NCBI RefSeq assembly: GCF_026341125.1
Contig: NZ_JAPEOR010000003.1
Span: forward strand, 1,736,001-1,800,000
DNA from: Streptomyces sp. NBC_01142
GTDB lineage: Bacteria; Actinomycetota; Actinomycetes; Streptomycetales; Streptomycetaceae
Direction of reading: 5' to 3'
DNA: 64,000 nucleotides
In this document: piece by piece, positions 18,316 through 26,884 of the stretch
How positions within the stretch are numbered: the stretch's first letter is position 1
How the letters are laid out: each line of letters opens with the position of its first letter
Position numbers and translations under genes: made by a program
The notes under the pieces: model-generated
The model's database searches: none
Seen by the model: only the letters and a program-made list of their open reading frames with translations
What the model was told of the DNA's origin: nothing

Positions 18316-18463
18316 ACGGCCTTCGCAGACGGCTGTTGATCCACCTTTCCGGCGCTGACACCCTGAAGTGGCCGCCCAATCCGGGCGCGATCACCATCGG
18401 GAGGGGCGTCCGAAGCCTGAGGGATTCACTTGCCTTTGAAGATCATCGACACAGGGGGATGTT

Positions 18464-19456
18464 GTGGGGTTGACGCGTACGGGATCGCTGCTGGTGGCGG
18501 CGCTTGCTGTGGGGACCGGGGGTTCGCTGACGTTCGCGTCGGGTGCCTCGGCGGCCTCTGCGGAGTTCACGTATGAGGTGACCCGGAGGGCGGAAGGCTA
18601 TCGGGACATTCCCGGTACGGACGTGGTGTTCGCCGCCGCGGCGGGTGAGAAGTCCTACCTGTGGTCCCGGAACCTTTCGGTCGCTAGCTTCACCCCCCTG
18701 GGCAGCGGGGACAACATCGGCTCCACCGTTGCCGTGCGCTGCAAGAACTCCGACGGCACCACCCTGCCTGCTTCCGCGGAGGCAGGTGCGTACTGGGCTA
18801 CGAACCAGGTGCCGCCGGGTGAGAAGTCGGTGGCGCCCGCGCTGCGCTGGGCGTTCACAGCGCCGACGGCCGGGACGTACAACTGCCGTCTTTCGGTGAC
18901 CAGTTACTCCAGCATCATTCAGAACGGGCGCAGCGTGACCATGCGGGTCCCGGCGGGGGCGGAGCTGGCGCGCGCCGTGTATCCGTCGGCAGCCCGCTGG
19001 ACGCTTCCCGCCAACACCACCGTGATCGCGCGTGGAACGACGCACACCACGCTCGGCTACCCGTACACCCCCAGCGGCGGCGACACCATCACCGTCGTCC
19101 AGGACGCCGCCCTGACCACCTGCGTGGCCGGCTCATCGATCTGTCAGGGCGGGTCGACCGCCAACACCGGCACACAGGCCGAGACCTGGATCGAGGCGCA
19201 GCCACAGAACCCCGACGGAGCCAAGTGCGGCGAACCGATCAAGTCGGCGGTCGGCAAGTGGACCATCTCCAACGCCAAGCACCACCAGACCGCCACGAAC
19301 ACACTGCGCCTCACGAAGTCCCAGCTCGGCGGCTGCACCCAGATCCGCACCACCCTGGAGATCAAGAACGTCGACGGAAACCCCGTCAACCTGCACACCG
19401 GCTACGCCCCCGGCCAGATCGCCGCCACCCACGGACTCGCCTTCACCACACCATAA
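18464..19456 (+). CDS. Secreted protein, unknown function
   Basis: 330 residues from GTG 18464, preceded by AGGGGGA. Signal peptide SLLVAALAVGTGGSLTFASGASA with an AxA cleavage site near residue 31. The mature protein is Thr/Ser-rich and beta-like, with pairs of cysteines (VRCKN, YNCRL, TTCVAGSSIC, AKCGEP, GGCTQ) suited to disulphides outside the cell. I do not recognise the family. Divergent from the LysR gene. Confidence 0.7.
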   Translation: MGLTRTGSLLVAALAVGTGGSLTFASGASAASAEFTYEVTRRAEGYRDIPGTDVVFAAAAGEKSYLWSRNLSVASFTPLGSGDNIGSTVAVRCKNSDGTTLPASAEAGAYWATNQVPPGEKSVAPALRWAFTAPTAGTYNCRLSVTSYSSIIQNGRSVTMRVPAGAELARAVYPSAARWTLPANTTVIARGTTHTTLGYPYTPSGGDTITVVQDAALTTCVAGSSICQGGSTANTGTQAETWIEAQPQNPDGAKCGEPIKSAVGKWTISNAKHHQTATNTLRLTKSQLGGCTQIRTTLEIKNVDGNPVNLHTGYAPGQIAATHGLAFTTP

Positions 19457-19734
19457 GCAGCCCGGATATGACGCGCGCCGGTCCGCGCCAGCGCAGCAGA
19501 AAACTGTTGCGCTACAGCGAAGCACCGGCCCCTCGCCTCTCCCGCGCTTCGACTTGCTCTCTCCGATCGCGGCTCCGCTCGCCACTGGGTCACCCCCGAA
19601 TGTCGGCATGCGGCACCCCATGGCGCGCCCTCGCGGCCGAGCCCCCCTTGAACGTGCCCGGACTACAGCCGGGCAACGACGGTGCCCAGCACGGGCGCCG
19701 CCACATGGCACACCGTCAACCACAGGAGAAACCA

Positions 19735-20148
19735 GTGAACTTCATACGGAAAACGGCACTCGCTCTGTCGGCCGTCGCGCTGACAACCGCCGGCCTGGCA
19801 GCCACCGCGACCCCGGCCGCAGCAGTGGGCGGCTGCGCATCGGGCAAGCTCTGCCTCTACGAGGACCGGTTCTACGTCGACATGGACTTGTCGTCGTCCA
19901 GCACCAAGGCGTGCTTCCCTCTCGGCCACTACGGAGAATCCGGCTTCTACGAGGGGATCGGCTCCTACGTGAACAACCTCTCCGTACCCGTCGAGGTCTA
20001 CTACTACAACAGGTCCTCGGACAATCCGTACACCCACGAGGCCACGATCCGTCCCGGGGGTTTCAGCAGCGACACCTCAGCGGTGATCCGCTTCGGATGG
20101 CGTGGCGCGGTGTGCACCGGCGGCCTTAACCCGAACACCGTGCTCTAG
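19735..20148 (+). CDS. Secreted peptidase-inhibitor family I36 protein
   Basis: 137 residues from GTG 19735, with AGGAGA seven bases upstream. Signal peptide ALALSAVALTTAGLAATATPAAA. The mature part starts GGCASGKLCLYEDRFY and contains KACFPLGHYGESGF, a crystallin-like fold typical of I36 (SMPI-like) metalloproteinase inhibitors of Streptomyces; four cysteines are present. It would act outside the cell on metalloproteases. The 278-base gap before it holds only its leader. A perfect hairpin follows. Confidence 0.75.
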   Translation: MNFIRKTALALSAVALTTAGLAATATPAAAVGGCASGKLCLYEDRFYVDMDLSSSSTKACFPLGHYGESGFYEGIGSYVNNLSVPVEVYYYNRSSDNPYTHEATIRPGGFSSDTSAVIRFGWRGAVCTGGLNPNTVL

Positions 20149-20156
20149 GCCGGCTG

Positions 20157-20193
20157 CCCGGCCTGCCGCCAATGATCGTCGGGGCAGGCCGGG
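20157..20193 (+). terminator. Hairpin after the I36 inhibitor gene
   Basis: Perfect 11-bp stem CCCGGCCTGCC / GGCAGGCCGGG with a 15-base loop, nine bases after the stop codon. Confidence 0.6.
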
Positions 20194-20213
20194 CTACCAC
20201 CCGGCGGTGAAGC

Positions 20214-20308
20214 GGCGCGCCCATTGAGGCCCTCTCTGCCGAGGACGGCGTCCGGGCGTTGAGCCCAGTGTTCGCAGGGCGGCGGAGAGGAGCGGCCCGG
20301 CGACGTTG
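20214..20308. repeat. 95-bp direct repeat, copy A
   Basis: Matches 22566-22660 at 89 of 95 positions without gaps. The two copies flank the TetR/hydrolase pair. Origin not recognised; copy B lies inside an IS5-type remnant, so both may derive from one mobile element. Confidence 0.7.
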
Positions 20309-20389
20309 ATGCCGATCTCGGATTCTCCCCAGTGCTGCTCACGATCGCTTGGTCGGTGAGTGCTCAAGTATTGGCAGTTCCAGACCAAC

Positions 20390-21115
20390 TCACGAGGGGA
20401 TCAGGGCTGCCACCCCATCGAGGATCCGCTCCAGGCCGAAGTCCAGCGGGTTCCCACCTTGCGGAGCGAACGCGCCCGCCGCGATCGCCTCCGTCAGGGC
20501 GGGGAAGCGCTCCTCGTGCCGCTGCAAGACCTCGGCCGTCAGGTGCGCCCACTCTTCATTCGCCGCCTCGTCGTGGTCGACGTGCTGCTGGGCGATATTG
20601 CGAACATGGCCTACTAGCAGCAGGAACGTGTCATGCCGCTGGGTGGCCGGCAGCCCCGTTCCGGCCAGTGCGGCCAAGGCTGAGTCGAGCCAGCCGAGTT
20701 GATGTGGGCCCATGATCTGACGGCGCATGCCCGTCGCCGTCAGGACCCATGGGTGGCGGCGGTACATCGCCAGGCACTGCCGGGCCCACTCGGTCAGCTG
20801 CGGGCGCCAGCCGCCGGGGACGTCGGCGACCGGGGCCGGGAGGCCGATCGCGAGGTCGACCATCAGGTCGAGGAGTTCCGTCTTGCCCGGAACGTACCGG
20901 TAGAGCGCCATCGCGGTGACGCCGAATTCCTTGGCGACCCGCGCCAGCGAGACCGCGTCCAAACCCTCCCTGTCGGCGATCCCAATAGCCGCCTCCGCGA
21001 TCCGGCCCGCGCTGAGCGAGGGCTTCGGGCCCCTGCTCGGCAGCTCCTGCTCGCCCCAGAGCAGCGCAAAGCTCGCCTTCACGCCAGCCTGCTTCCCGAC
21101 CTTCTTCGCGGCCAC
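20390..21115 (-). CDS. TetR-family regulator with TetR_C-type effector domain
   Basis: 241 residues from GTG 21115, chosen because AGGAGG sits five bases upstream. Helix-turn-helix at about 40-85 (SLARVAKEFGVTAMALYRYVPGKTELLDLMVD) and a helical C-terminal domain in the style of TetR_C (WARQCLAMYRRHPWVL, LVGHVRNIAQQHVDHD). Divergent from an alpha/beta hydrolase gene with the inverted repeat AACTGT/ACAGTT between, so probably the hydrolase repressor. Confidence 0.85.
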   Translation of the reverse strand: MAAKKVGKQAGVKASFALLWGEQELPSRGPKPSLSAGRIAEAAIGIADREGLDAVSLARVAKEFGVTAMALYRYVPGKTELLDLMVDLAIGLPAPVADVPGGWRPQLTEWARQCLAMYRRHPWVLTATGMRRQIMGPHQLGWLDSALAALAGTGLPATQRHDTFLLLVGHVRNIAQQHVDHDEAANEEWAHLTAEVLQRHEERFPALTEAIAAGAFAPQGGNPLDFGLERILDGVAALIPS

Positions 21116-21154
21116 CCGCGCCTCCTCTGCCGATCCCCGTTGACACCTCACCCT

Positions 21155-21198
21155 AACTGTTTATAGCGTATAGCTAACCGCTTACGGCATATACAGTT
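21155..21198. promoter_or_regulatory. Candidate operator between TetR and hydrolase genes
   Basis: AT-rich stretch with inverted AACTGT (21155-21160) and ACAGTT (21193-21198) around TATAGCGTATAGC. It occupies the intergenic region of two divergent genes in a strongly GC-rich sequence. Confidence 0.45.
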
Positions 21199-21227
21199 CA
21201 CTTGAACCGGACACCCAGGGAGTCGTC

Positions 21228-22319
21228 ATGATCGCCACCATCGCCGCCACGACCGCAGCCGCCCTCCTCGCCGCACCTGCGGCCGGTGTCCTCGGCCACC
21301 GCGCCCTCAAGCGATCCCGCAACGCCTCCCTGATGAAGATCGACACCCCGAACGGCATCGACGAGCAGAGCTTCGTCCGCATCGGCGGCATCGACCAGTG
21401 GATCTCGATCCGCGGCGAGGATCTGGCCAACCCGGTCGTCCTGGAACTGCACGGCGGCCCCGGAGCCTCGACCGGGATCTTCGGGCCGCGCACCCGATCC
21501 TGGGAGAAGCACTTCACGATCGTCCGCTGGGACATGCGCGGTGCCCTCAAGACCCTCGGCCGCAGCGGTCCGAAAGCGCAGGGCGAGATGACCTTCGACC
21601 AGATCTACGCGGATGCGATCGAGGTCACCGACCACATACGCACCCGCCTGGCCGTCGACAAGGTCGTCCTGCTCGGCCAGTCCTACGGAAGCGCCTTCGG
21701 CCTGCGGCTCGCCCGCGAGTTCCCCGAGCGCTACTCCGCATATGTCGGTACCGACCAGAACATCCACGACGCCGGCCGCGACGGCTCCGTGCACCAGGCC
21801 CTGCTCACCCGCCTGCGTAGGGCCGGAAAGCGCAAGGAACTGGCGGCAGTCGAGGCGCTCCACCCCGATGAGCAGCAGTGGACAGCCCGCGAACGCGCGA
21901 TGCACGCCAAGCTGCTGGCCACCAGCGACCCGCTGACCCTGGACACGATGAAAAAGGTCGTCATGGGGTCCCTGTGGGTCTCGCCGCTGCACTCGCTGCG
22001 CGAACTGGGGCTTTTCGTCAAGGGCATGACCCTCTCGGAGCAGATCACTCACGCCACCGCCGGGTCCGACGACTGGGCGGACGGGACGAAGTTCGAACTC
22101 CCCTTCTTCATCGTTCAGGGCGAGAAGGACGTGCTTACGTCGCCGGAGCTCGCCCGCCGCTTCTTTGATGACGTCCAGGCGCCGGTCAAGGGCTTCGCGC
22201 TGATCGAGGACTGCAGCCACTTCGCGGCGTTCCGACAGCCGGAGCGGTTCCTGGAACTTCTGCTGGCCCATGTGCGTCCGGTGGTCGTCAGCGCGTCGGC
22301 TGCTGCAACAGGCGTCTGA
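21228..22319 (+). CDS. Alpha/beta hydrolase, prolyl-aminopeptidase-like
   Basis: 363 residues from ATG 21228, with GGGAG upstream. N-terminal hydrophobic segment (residues 1-25) could anchor it in or export it through the membrane. Oxyanion motif HGGPG at 75-79, nucleophile Ser152 in GQSYGS, acid Asp301 in GEKDV and His331 in DCSHFAAF: a full catalytic triad. The HGGPG motif and a helical lid point to the S33 proline-iminopeptidase branch; the substrate cannot be told. Flanked by 95-bp direct repeats together with its TetR regulator. Confidence 0.85.
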   Translation: MIATIAATTAAALLAAPAAGVLGHRALKRSRNASLMKIDTPNGIDEQSFVRIGGIDQWISIRGEDLANPVVLELHGGPGASTGIFGPRTRSWEKHFTIVRWDMRGALKTLGRSGPKAQGEMTFDQIYADAIEVTDHIRTRLAVDKVVLLGQSYGSAFGLRLAREFPERYSAYVGTDQNIHDAGRDGSVHQALLTRLRRAGKRKELAAVEALHPDEQQWTARERAMHAKLLATSDPLTLDTMKKVVMGSLWVSPLHSLRELGLFVKGMTLSEQITHATAGSDDWADGTKFELPFFIVQGEKDVLTSPELARRFFDDVQAPVKGFALIEDCSHFAAFRQPERFLELLLAHVRPVVVSASAAATGV

Positions 22320-22336
22320 CCGGGGACCGGTCAGAC
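22314..22336 (+). terminator. Hairpin overlapping the hydrolase stop codon
   Basis: Perfect 10-bp stem GTCTGACCGG / CCGGTCAGAC with a 3-base loop; the TGA stop is in the left arm. Confidence 0.55.
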
Positions 22337-22565
22337 ACCCAGCTGTCCGGGCCACATCGAGCCACCCAGACAGGCCAGAAAGCATCAGAAGTGTGGGGAG
22401 ATCACCCGAGCAGGTTCGGCCAGCTGAAGAGACTCCTGGGGAGATTCAATTCAAAAGAGCGCCATCAACGGTGTCCGCCGCTGGCCACCCGGGTCAGTGT
22501 GGTCGACGAGCACGGTCTCGCCTGGCCGACGTCGTCTGGTCCTCCCCGCCTGACCCTGCACCCAC

Positions 22566-22660
22566 GGCGCGCCCGTTGAGGCCCTCTCTGCCAAGGACTG
22601 CGTCCGGGCGTTGGGCCCAGTGTTCGCAGGGCGGCGGGGAGGAGCGGCCCAGCGACGTTG
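22566..22660. repeat. 95-bp direct repeat, copy B
   Basis: Partner of 20214-20308 (89/95 identical, same orientation), 2,352 bp away. The gap 22320-22565 holds no gene. Confidence 0.7.
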
Positions 22661-22699
22661 GACTCGATACACCCGACGATGTCGGCAAGTCCACGGAGG

Positions 22700-22930
22700 G
22701 GCTCCAGCTGGCCCAGATGGGTTGCCCGTGACCACGGTGTCGGCCAGGGCGCCGCCATTCGCAGCCGTTCGGGGTATGGGCCGAATCAGCCGATCGGCAG
22801 AGTAGGGCTCGATGAACCTCCACTGAGCCTCGGCGAGTTGCCTACGGGTCACGGCCAATGCCCTACCGGGTTCCACCCCACGAAGAAGGCAGAACCCGGC
22901 AACCGATCAGGACATCACGCAGACCCTGGG
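22700..22930 (-). mobile_element. IS5-family element, left-end remnant, inverted
   Basis: Read on the minus strand it begins with AGGGTCTGCGTGATGTCCTGATC and goes into VTRRQLAEAQWRFIEPY, the transposase N-terminus, then loses the frame. It is the same left end as at 15237-15440 but in opposite orientation, so 7.3 kb is bracketed by inverted IS5 ends. No transposase core survives. Confidence 0.65.
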
Positions 22931-23031
22931 GCAGTTCATCAGGTTTCCATGTAGCCCAGGATAAATGCCACTAGGCGCACTGGTGTCCCGAGGTGAAACC
23001 CCGGCGGGGACAATCCGTCGACCGGGTGCGC

Positions 23032-23673
23032 CTACGTCGCCGTCCCCCGCCCGAACGAGATCTCCACCCGTCGGTTCTTCTTCCGACCCTCCTCGGTGGA
23101 GTTGTCCGCGATGGGGTCATCCTCGCTCTTGCCGACCACCTCGTAGGCGATCCCGGATGCACCCAACTTCGCGGCGAGCGCGTTGTGTACGGCCTCGGCG
23201 CGCTTCGTGGAGAGGGTCTTGCCGTGGGCGTACGCCCCCAGGTTGTCGGTGAACCCGCGGACCGTGACCTTCTGCGGGCCGTTCTCCCTGATCTCCTCGG
23301 CGACCTCGGCGATCCGGGTGTCGGCGCTGCCGCTCAGCTCCGCGCTGTCCTTGGCGAAGAGGACCTCGGACTGGAGGGTCAGCTTGATGTCTTCGTTCGA
23401 TTCCTCGCGCCCCGAGTCACCGGACAGGTCTCCGGAGACCGAGAGGATGTCGACCACCACCGGAGGGGCCAGCTCCGCGCCCTTCTCCAGCTCCAGGACC
23501 TCGGCGTGCGGATCGACCGGAACGGGCGGCGGCTCGGGCGAGGCGCTGGGCGAGGGGGCGGCACGGGCCGCAGGGGCGTTGTACAGACCGGGGAAAGTCG
23601 TCAGGCATACGGCGGTGAGTGCGCAGGCCGCGAGCCGGGCGGCAGCGGTGCGTACCGTCGTCGCCGGCCTCAC
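23032..23673 (-). CDS. Secreted OmpA-family (peptidoglycan-binding) protein
   Basis: 213 residues from GTG 23673. Signal peptide (AARLAACALTAVCLTTFPG), a proline/serine linker, then an OmpA-like domain from about residue 95: VTVRGFTDNLG, LSTKRAEAVHNAL and RKKNRRVEI, the segments that bind diaminopimelate in peptidoglycan. Its GTG overlaps the stop of the lipoprotein gene upstream (GTGA), so the two are translationally coupled. Likely anchors to the cell wall. Confidence 0.85.
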   Translation of the reverse strand: MRPATTVRTAAARLAACALTAVCLTTFPGLYNAPAARAAPSPSASPEPPPVPVDPHAEVLELEKGAELAPPVVVDILSVSGDLSGDSGREESNEDIKLTLQSEVLFAKDSAELSGSADTRIAEVAEEIRENGPQKVTVRGFTDNLGAYAHGKTLSTKRAEAVHNALAAKLGASGIAYEVVGKSEDDPIADNSTEEGRKKNRRVEISFGRGTAT

Positions 23674-24275
23674 TGCGCGACCGTGATCTTGACGGGGGCG
23701 GTGCCGAAGGTCGGCATGGCGAAGTCGACCTCCGTGGTGCCCTCCGGCGGCGCCGGGAACTGGACGAAGACCGGGGCCGTGTCGCCGGGCTGGAAGACCG
23801 TGTGGAACCGGTTGCACAGGCAGTTGCCCTGGGTGTCCCGCAGCGGGTAGTAGCGCTTCTTACCCTTGAGGTCCGCCAGGGAGGCACCCGACGAGGAGTA
23901 GCCGTTCTTCAGCGACAGATCGTTGCCGCCGGTCCAGTGATCGGGGTTCAGGGCCGCCTTGCCTTCGTTGCGCATCTCGCCGTGGACGGTCACCACACCG
24001 CCCTCGAACCGCTGCACGGAGTCGATGGTGAGCACCGCACCGTTCGCGCCCTTCATCTCCAGACCCATGCCCTTGGGGTCCGCGGCGGCCGGCTTTTCGG
24101 CTGCCTGCTTCTTCTTGCCGTCCGGCGCACCGCCCGAGTCGCCACCCCCACACCCGCTCAGCGAAAGCGTTACGACCGCAACGAGGCCGACGGCGCCCAC
24201 CTTCGCCCCGACTTGCGCCATACCATGCCGACTTCGGCGCCCAAGACCGGTCCGATCCTGTATCTCACGCATCAT
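23670..24275 (-). CDS. Lipoprotein, partner of the OmpA-family protein
   Basis: 201 residues from ATG 24275 (second ATG at 24272), with GAGGGGGAAG just upstream. Lipobox LSLSGC near residue 40 after a hydrophobic segment; then a Gly/Asp and Lys/Ala spacer and a beta-rich domain with CLCNRF. Forms a two-gene operon with the OmpA protein, overlapping it by four bases. Not recognised as a named family. Confidence 0.75.
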   Translation of the reverse strand: MMREIQDRTGLGRRSRHGMAQVGAKVGAVGLVAVVTLSLSGCGGGDSGGAPDGKKKQAAEKPAAADPKGMGLEMKGANGAVLTIDSVQRFEGGVVTVHGEMRNEGKAALNPDHWTGGNDLSLKNGYSSSGASLADLKGKKRYYPLRDTQGNCLCNRFHTVFQPGDTAPVFVQFPAPPEGTTEVDFAMPTFGTAPVKITVAQ

Positions 24276-24564
24276 GCTTCCCCCTCGTTCCCCGTCCACT
24301 GCAACGCGTTGCACGGTAGCGCATGCGAACCTGCGCCCCGGTGACAGCATCGCACACATGAACCTCCGCGGAAGCCTGGGAGAAGCCTTCTCGCCCTGGG
24401 GGTGCGGCAGTTGACCCGGTGTCCAACAGCCGCGAGCGTTGCCCGTGAGCCGAGCTCGGCAACTGGTCAGAGGGGGAAGCCGGTCATGGTCGCACAGTGT
24501 GAGCGCCTGCACTGCATCCCTTCCGCGCTCGTAGGGACCTGGTCAGGGTCCGTGCGAGGCGGTG

Positions 24565-24813
24565 TCAGTGCGGGGCAACAGCGGCCCCGAATTCGGTACT
24601 CGTCTTGAGCTTGTGGCAGCCCCGGCACAGCACTTGAACATTGCCGTCTGTGTCCGTCCCGCCGAGGGCGAGGGGCTTCACGTGGTCCACATCCACAGCG
24701 GACGCGAGGAAGTCGTCCATGCACCAGTCACACCACGCGTGACCGCGCTCCTGTATCCGCCCACGGAGTCGAGAAGAGAGATCAGGCCGCGAACCGAAAG
24801 GGGGAAGGCGCAC
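24565..24813 (-). CDS. Small HNH endonuclease
   Basis: 82 residues from ATG 24813. Zinc pair WCDWC and CRGCHKLKT with the HNH core VDVDHVKPLALGG and an Asn in GNVQVLC, so the usual H-N-H residues are present. Such short HNH proteins are typical of phages and mobile elements. Its first residues lie against an IS5 remnant, so the original N-terminus may be altered. Confidence 0.7.
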   Translation of the reverse strand: MRLPPFGSRPDLSSRLRGRIQERGHAWCDWCMDDFLASAVDVDHVKPLALGGTDTDGNVQVLCRGCHKLKTSTEFGAAVAPH

Positions 24814-24830
24814 GAGGCGGCCGGCCCGTC

Positions 24831-25029
24831 AGCCACGAGGCCGATCTCTACAAGGAACGGAACACCGCCGAACGCCTGATCAACAAGCTGAAGGCCTGGC
24901 GAGGAATCGCCACCCGCTACGACAAGGTGCCCGAGAGCTACCTCGCCGGCCTCCACCTCCGCGCCGCAATGATCTGGATCGACGACCTCCTGAAGGTCGC
25001 CGACTGATCACGACATCACACAGGCCCTT
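24831..25029 (+). pseudogene. IS5-family transposase C-terminus and right IS end
   Basis: Codons 24831-25007 read ADLYKERNTAERLINKLKAW and ATRYDKVPESYLAGLHLRA, the final Glu region of IS5-family transposases, with stop at 25005-25007. Directly after comes GATCACGACATCACACAGGCCC, the complement of the left ends at 15237 and 22930. The N-terminal two thirds is missing. Confidence 0.75.
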
Positions 25030-25500
25030 AAGTTCCAGGGCCCTCAGCGGCATTGGTTTTCCATTAATGGGGGCCGGGTAGAGCATTAATGGAAAACCAG
25101 CCGCTTCACCCTCCCGCGCGAGCCCAGCGCGTTGACTACCTCCAGAAGCCCCTGCCGCGAGGCCCGCAACCTGAACACACTGACTTGACAGGGAAGGGAC
25201 TGGATCGGAACTGCGCACGATGCCGGGGACGGCGGGTGCGCCCTTGGCCGGGTTCTTCACCTCGTCCTCGAACATGTTCGCCAGGCTGTTGCGGGAGTTG
25301 TACAGACCCAGCGCGATGATCATCAGGAGCAAGGCGCCGATTCCCGCCTTCAGGCTGAACTTCTGGATCATGATCACCACGACGAGGCAGACCAGACCGG
25401 CCTGCAGACCCTTGGTCGCCCAGTCCTTGAACATGTTGATCCACGAGTCGCCGAGGTCGTCCAGCTGCCCGGCGAGCATCAGGCTCTGCACCGTGTTCAC
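24880..25500 (-). CDS. Small conjugation-associated membrane protein, 3' end altered by IS5
   Basis: Starts at GTG 25500, overlapping the TcpC-like stop by four bases. The first 100 residues look native: WINMFKDWATKGLQAGLVC, two closely spaced membrane helices (LVVVIMIQKF, IGALLLMIIALGLYN) and an acidic tail. Homologues next to TcpC end near there. This frame instead runs on through the AT-rich hairpin and the IS5 right end (GLCDVVIS is the translated terminus) to 24880. Probably a mating-channel component, now with a foreign tail. Confidence 0.6.
   Translation of the reverse strand: MNTVQSLMLAGQLDDLGDSWINMFKDWATKGLQAGLVCLVVVIMIQKFSLKAGIGALLLMIIALGLYNSRNSLANMFEDEVKNPAKGAPAVPGIVRSSDPVPSLSSQCVQVAGLAAGASGGSQRAGLAREGEAAGFPLMLYPAPINGKPMPLRALELKGLCDVVISRRPSGGRRSRSLRRGGGGRRGSSRAPCRSGWRFLARPSAC
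25054..25099. repeat. AT-rich perfect 16-bp inverted repeat
   Basis: Arms 25054-25069 (TGGTTTTCCATTAATG) and 25084-25099 are exact complements with a 14-base loop. About 70 percent AT in a genome above 70 percent GC. It sits between the IS5 right end and the conjugation gene. Could be a terminator, a recombination site or the end of an element. Confidence 0.65.
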
Positions 25501-26429
25501 CGGGCACCCCCGTCCTGGACCGTCCCGGACTCCAGCGCCGCGACTTCCCAACGGCCCGAGCGGGCCTTGAAGACGAGCTCGTACCCCAGCGGCCACCGCC
25601 CGTCCTCGTCCCGGGCTTCCACCTGGGCGAGGGTGCGCACCTCGGTGCCGTCGGCCGGCACCTGCTCGGCGGCGGCCGCCTCATCGACAGCGAGCACCTG
25701 CTGCACCGTGACCGTCGTGTACGGGGCGGGAGAGACGGCCGACACCTTCACGCCGGGCGCGAGGTAGCGGCTCACCTCCCCGGCACCGGTGAGGTACGCG
25801 GAAAGGAACTCCCCGACCGCGGAGGACAGATCACCCTCCGGGACGCTCACGCCGTACGACGACGTCGGCGCCTCAGCCCGTGCCGGTCCGGCCACCACGC
25901 CGGGCGCACCGGTCACCGTGAACGAGCCGCCCGAGCGGTCCACGGCCACCAGCACGGCGTAGTAGCGCACCGATCCGTCGGCGTACTGCGCAGCCACCGT
26001 CACCGACCACGTGCCGCCCTCGCGCTGCGCACTGCGCACCGCCGTCACGGACTCCGGCTTCGACTGCGCACCCGCGGCCGGGTCGGGCAGCTCGACGTCC
26101 GGCGCCATCGACTGTGCAAGCCGGGCCTGCGCACTCCTGGCGTCATCCGCGCTGCTGCGCAGCCACGCGCTGACGAACAGCTGCGCATAGCCGGCCGGGT
26201 CGGCGGTGACTCCCGCGGTGCGCACGGCGGTGGGCTTGGTCGGGGTGGCCGCCTCGACGACGGTCGGGGTGGAGGTGATGGCGACGCCCAGGGCGATCGG
26301 GCCGGCCGCGATGGCGGTCAGGACCGCCAGACGCGAAAGGCGTACGCGGCGCCGCATCGCTTCCAGCGCGACACCCGCAGCCATCGCAGCGGGGGCCTCG
26401 CCCTCCGAGGCCTGCTTGCCAGAAGGCAT
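25497..26429 (-). CDS. TcpC-like conjugal transfer protein
   Basis: 310 residues from ATG 26429, with GGGAG seven bases upstream. One membrane helix near residues 32-52 (LAVLTAIAAGPIALGVAI), then two NTF2-like domains (about 80-185 and 205-305) as in TcpC of conjugative plasmids and actinobacterial conjugative elements, where it forms part of the mating channel. It is the first gene of a short operon with the small membrane protein. No coupling ATPase or relaxase is left in the window, so the transfer region is incomplete. Confidence 0.75.
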   Translation of the reverse strand: MPSGKQASEGEAPAAMAAGVALEAMRRRVRLSRLAVLTAIAAGPIALGVAITSTPTVVEAATPTKPTAVRTAGVTADPAGYAQLFVSAWLRSSADDARSAQARLAQSMAPDVELPDPAAGAQSKPESVTAVRSAQREGGTWSVTVAAQYADGSVRYYAVLVAVDRSGGSFTVTGAPGVVAGPARAEAPTSSYGVSVPEGDLSSAVGEFLSAYLTGAGEVSRYLAPGVKVSAVSPAPYTTVTVQQVLAVDEAAAAEQVPADGTEVRTLAQVEARDEDGRWPLGYELVFKARSGRWEVAALESGTVQDGGAR

Positions 26430-26884
26430 GTTCAAACTCCCAGGTCAGAACGACTGTTGCTGACCTTGAGAACACCCGGCGACCCCGACCCGACCACCGA
26501 CCACGAGACCCCGACCACGGTCACGATGGGGACACAAGGTCCGTGGTCGGGGTCATGGTCGGGCCGACCACAGGCCCGACCACGGCTCGTCCATGACGGG
26601 GGGAGAGGTCCCAGCCGGTGACCGGCGTGCGGGCTTAACGGATCGCGGCGACCTGCTCCCGGAACCGTTGCGCAGACACCGTCAGTGGCCGCTGGGGCAG
26701 GCGGCTGCGCAACGCGGCACCGGGACTGCGCAGCCGGACAAGCCGAAGCCACCCACCCGGTTGCGCAGGCGCTCGCCCCAAAGTGACTGCGCACGAGCCT
26801 CGCCCCGTCGCGCATCGCGTGCACACTCCGGGAACGGCGGCTGCGCAACGGGGCTGCGCAGCACGAGCAGGACGTCGCTGCGCA
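25987..26884. repeat. Cluster of TGCGCA palindromes
   Basis: Sixteen copies in 898 bases: eight in the TcpC-like gene (25987, 26026, 26033, 26065, 26128, 26156, 26182, 26219) and eight in the following non-coding stretch (26669, 26706, 26727, 26762, 26788, 26842, 26855, 26879). Confidence 0.7.
26444..26526. repeat. Conjugation-element repeat R1 (CCCGACCACG cluster)
   Basis: Upstream of the TcpC-like gene. Begins GTCAGAAC and ends GGTCACGA, with several CCCGACCAC units between. Clearly similar in order and spacing to 36163-36243, upstream of the replication-relaxation gene. Includes the left arm of a 14-bp perfect inverted repeat, 26507-26520 with 26541-26554 (GACCCCGACCACGG and complement). 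The gap 26430-27113 contains no gene. Confidence 0.6.
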
